This document shows, one piece after another, positions 62,224 to 64,000 of a DNA stretch of 64,000 nt (its first letter is position 1; every line of letters begins with the position of its first letter). The DNA comes from Winogradskyella flava (GTDB lineage: Bacteria > Bacteroidota > Bacteroidia > Flavobacteriales > Flavobacteriaceae), in the NCBI RefSeq assembly GCF_014243395.1, contig NZ_JACLCP010000003.1, positions 124,001 to 188,000 on the forward strand. The letters are read 5' to 3'. The position numbers and the translations under genes were made by a program. Under the pieces are notes generated by a model. It had not been told where the DNA came from. It saw only the letters and a program-made list of their open reading frames with translations, and ran no database searches.

Positions 62224-63399
62224 TTAAAGCGAATCTAATATGGAGACGATTATTTGACAACCCTTTATGATTTCTTCATGCGAAATGGTCAGTGGAGGCG
62301 TAATGCGGATAGCTTTAGGCTCAAAAAGTAGCCAAAATAGAATCAATCCTTGGTCCTGGGCACGCAAAATAATCTGATTTGTAATATCAGAATTATCTGT
62401 TATTGCAGCTAACATTAATCCACGACCACGAATAGCTTTGATGTGTTTATGCTGAAGATGTTTTCTTATGAGCTGCTCTTTTTCTAGAGCTTCTTGCATA
62501 AGATTGGTTTCCGCGATTTCCTTTAAAGTGGCCAAGGCGGCAGCTGCTATAACTGGATTACCTCCAAAAGTTGTGATATGTCCTAGTTTTGGGTTGTCAC
62601 TTAAGGTAGCCATCATGGCTTTTGAAGTAGTAAACGCACCAATTGGTAATCCTCCTCCAAGTCCCTTGCCCGTGACCACAATGTCTGGCTGGCAATTATA
62701 ATTTTCGAAGCCGAAGAGTTTTCCGGTTCTGCCAATGCCAGGCTGAATTTCATCTAATATAAAAACCGCACCAACGTCGTTGCAACGCTCTTGTACTTTC
62801 TTTAGATAATTATCCGTCGGTTCGATAAATCCTGCACCACCTTGAATGGTTTCAAGTATTACAGCGGCAGTATTTCCAGTAATTTGTTGTAAACAAAACT
62901 CACAATTGAACGTTATATGCTTTATATCTGGTACTAAAGGATAAAATGGGCGTTTACGTTCTTCATAATCCATGAGGCTCAATGAGCCCATGGTGTTGCC
63001 ATGATAAGCATTTTTGGCAGCTATGATTTCGCTTCTACCGGTAAAACGTCTTGCCAGTTTAAGACTACCTTCAATAGCTTCGGTACCAGAATTAACAAGG
63101 TAGGTGGTTTCTAGAGGTTTGGGCAAGTGCTTGGCAAGAAGTTTAGAAAGCTCTAATGCCGGTTCTTGTACGTATTCGCCATAAACCATGACATGGAGAT
63201 ATTTGTCCAATTGTGCTTTTATAGCGTCAACCACTTTAGGATGCGAATGTCCTAAAGCACATGCCGAAACACCAGCAACAAAGTCAAGATAGGCCTTTCC
63301 ATTTGTATCGTAGATATAAGATCCTTTAGCATGACTCACTTCCATAGCCAATGGATGTGGTGTGGTTTGTGCCTGATATTTAAAAAAGTCGTCTTTCAA
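62224..63399 (-). CDS. Class III (ornithine/acetylornithine-type) aminotransferase
   Basis: 391 residues. Pyridoxal-phosphate enzyme of the OAT fold: LDFVAGVSACALGHSHPKVV, NSGTEAIEGSLKLAR, ILDEIQPGIGRTGKLFGFE and VVTGKGLGGGLPIGAF with the Lys for the Schiff base. The family covers acetylornithine, ornithine and related aminotransferases; motifs do not settle which. It abuts the OstA-like gene with no gap, so the pair is co-transcribed, but a functional tie to LPS transport is not obvious. Confidence 0.9.
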   Translation of the reverse strand: MKDDFFKYQAQTTPHPLAMEVSHAKGSYIYDTNGKAYLDFVAGVSACALGHSHPKVVDAIKAQLDKYLHVMVYGEYVQEPALELSKLLAKHLPKPLETTYLVNSGTEAIEGSLKLARRFTGRSEIIAAKNAYHGNTMGSLSLMDYEERKRPFYPLVPDIKHITFNCEFCLQQITGNTAAVILETIQGGAGFIEPTDNYLKKVQERCNDVGAVFILDEIQPGIGRTGKLFGFENYNCQPDIVVTGKGLGGGLPIGAFTTSKAMMATLSDNPKLGHITTFGGNPVIAAAALATLKEIAETNLMQEALEKEQLIRKHLQHKHIKAIRGRGLMLAAITDNSDITNQIILRAQDQGLILFWLLFEPKAIRITPPLTISHEEIIKGCQIIVSILDSL

Positions 63400-63999
63400 T
63401 TATTGACCTTCTTTGTCTTTCTTTACTTCAGTTGAGTCCTTTGTGGGTTTGGGCTTGAGCTTTTCAACTGGCTTATCTTCTTTTTTTGGTAAGTTTCGAG
63501 CCGCTTTATTAGGCTTTTCGGGTGTCGATTTCCCTGCATCTTCAACACGCTCACTCACACTGTCGTCTACAAACTCTTCTGGAGGCACATAATCTTCTAG
63601 ACCTTTAATTTTTGGTAATATTAATGGAGGATCATCTTTAAATAAATCGTCCAAAGACTTAGGTTCTTCTTCTCCCCGCCAATCAAAGCCACGTAGTCGC
63701 CTGCCACTTTTTGGAAAATCAGATTCGGGAAAAATATTACCATCTATTTGATTGATAAAACGAACTTCATCAATGGCTTTTTCTATAATTTTAATATTGA
63801 TACTTCCTGATTTTGACTTTTGAATACCAATCAAGTCGTTATTGTCATTCCGCATATAGCGAATGGTCTCTGCATTTTTAATGATATCCACATTATAGAG
63901 TTCGTTGTCCCTGAATAAGCCGATAAGGCGTTGTCCTTTAATTTGATTAAATCCGTCTTCGCTAATAGTATCCTTACTGACTAAAAAAGCATTGTTAAA
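63400..63999 (-). CDS. OstA-like (LPS transport) protein, 5' end outside window
   Basis: The frame is open to the right edge; a GTG at 63891 is an internal Val. The visible 199 residues begin FLVSKDTISEDGFNQIKGQRLIGLFRDNELYNVDIIKNAE, in several pieces typical of the OstA/LptA beta-jelly-roll, with IRYMRNDNNDLIGIQKSKSGSI. The C-terminal half is a charged low-complexity tail (PEKPNKAARNLPKKEDKPVEK). OstA-like proteins bridge LPS transport across the periplasm. It lies directly upstream of the aminotransferase. Confidence 0.78.
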   Translation of the reverse strand, partial: FNNAFLVSKDTISEDGFNQIKGQRLIGLFRDNELYNVDIIKNAETIRYMRNDNNDLIGIQKSKSGSINIKIIEKAIDEVRFINQIDGNIFPESDFPKSGRRLRGFDWRGEEEPKSLDDLFKDDPPLILPKIKGLEDYVPPEEFVDDSVSERVEDAGKSTPEKPNKAARNLPKKEDKPVEKLKPKPTKDSTEVKKDKEGQ

Positions 64000-64000
64000 T

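Noticed and set aside
1..64000. tRNA, rRNA, riboswitch or prophage features
   Set aside because: Scanning by eye for T-loop patterns, rRNA-like stretches, integrases and classic riboswitch cores gave no convincing match. A dedicated search could still find weak cases.

Overview
The window is chromosomal DNA from a member of the Bacteroidota, almost certainly a marine Flavobacteriaceae. This rests on the AT-rich sequence, repeated Bacteroidetes-type promoter boxes (TAnnTTTG, mostly TATCTTTG), type IX secretion (T9SS) type B sorting tails, SprF-type gene debris, DUF349, DUF368 and DUF5606 proteins, a PL7 alginate lyase lipoprotein and LytTR/HisKA_2 signalling. The genus cannot be fixed from the sequence alone. 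No rRNA, tRNA, CRISPR array, transposase or prophage was recognised. Both edges cut genes: an MscS channel on the left and an OstA-like protein on the right.

Layout. 1-6 kb (+): MscS channel, outer-membrane DUF6268-like protein, sigma-54 activator lacking a DNA-binding domain, PPK2 polyphosphate kinase, M28 peptidase, small membrane protein and DinB-like secreted protein, closely packed. 6.1-9.3 kb (+): tandem paralogues with a carboxypeptidase-regulatory-like domain and the same C-terminal residues. 9.4-16.2 kb: a gutted VOC gene, a tiny membrane protein, a DUF1624-type acyltransferase, a secreted protein, a TPR histidine kinase with its LytTR regulator, and lysA. 16.3-23.4 kb: ACT-like protein, sucC, cysH, DUF1456 protein, esterase, TerB-like protein and uvrB. 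23.6-39.9 kb: a PL7 lyase followed by five consecutive large T9SS type B surface proteins, two of which share a nearly identical 1.09-kb 3' end. 39.9-45.4 kb (-): ABC exporter pair, pRiA4b ORF-3-like protein, heme A synthase, GNAT and CCA-adding enzyme, with a heptamer microsatellite. 45.5-52.1 kb: a surface-glycan locus (two kinase-fold proteins, GT2, CDP-glycerol-transferase-like protein, nucleotidyltransferase, Stealth phosphotransferase, TupA-like ATP-grasp and a QueC-like PP-loop enzyme). 52.1-55.5 kb: dapD, a 147-bp tandem repeat that looks like two small RNA genes, then ruvX, def, a DUF5606 protein and mazG. 55.8-64 kb (-): DUF349 protein, aroE, two DUF368 lipid-carrier transporters, a TPR protein, a class III aminotransferase and the OstA-like protein.

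How the genes fit together. The cell envelope is the main theme: T9SS cargo adhesins, a phosphate- and amide-decorated polysaccharide, undecaprenyl-phosphate recycling (DUF368) and LPS transport (OstA-like). Housekeeping genes for lysine/diaminopimelate (dapD, lysA), aromatics (aroE), DNA repair (uvrB, ruvX), tRNA maturation and protein maturation (def) are interspersed. The most novel-looking items are the tandem terminator-ended repeat at about 52.95-53.23 kb, the QueC-like enzyme inside the glycan locus, and the homogenised 3' ends of two adjacent adhesin genes.
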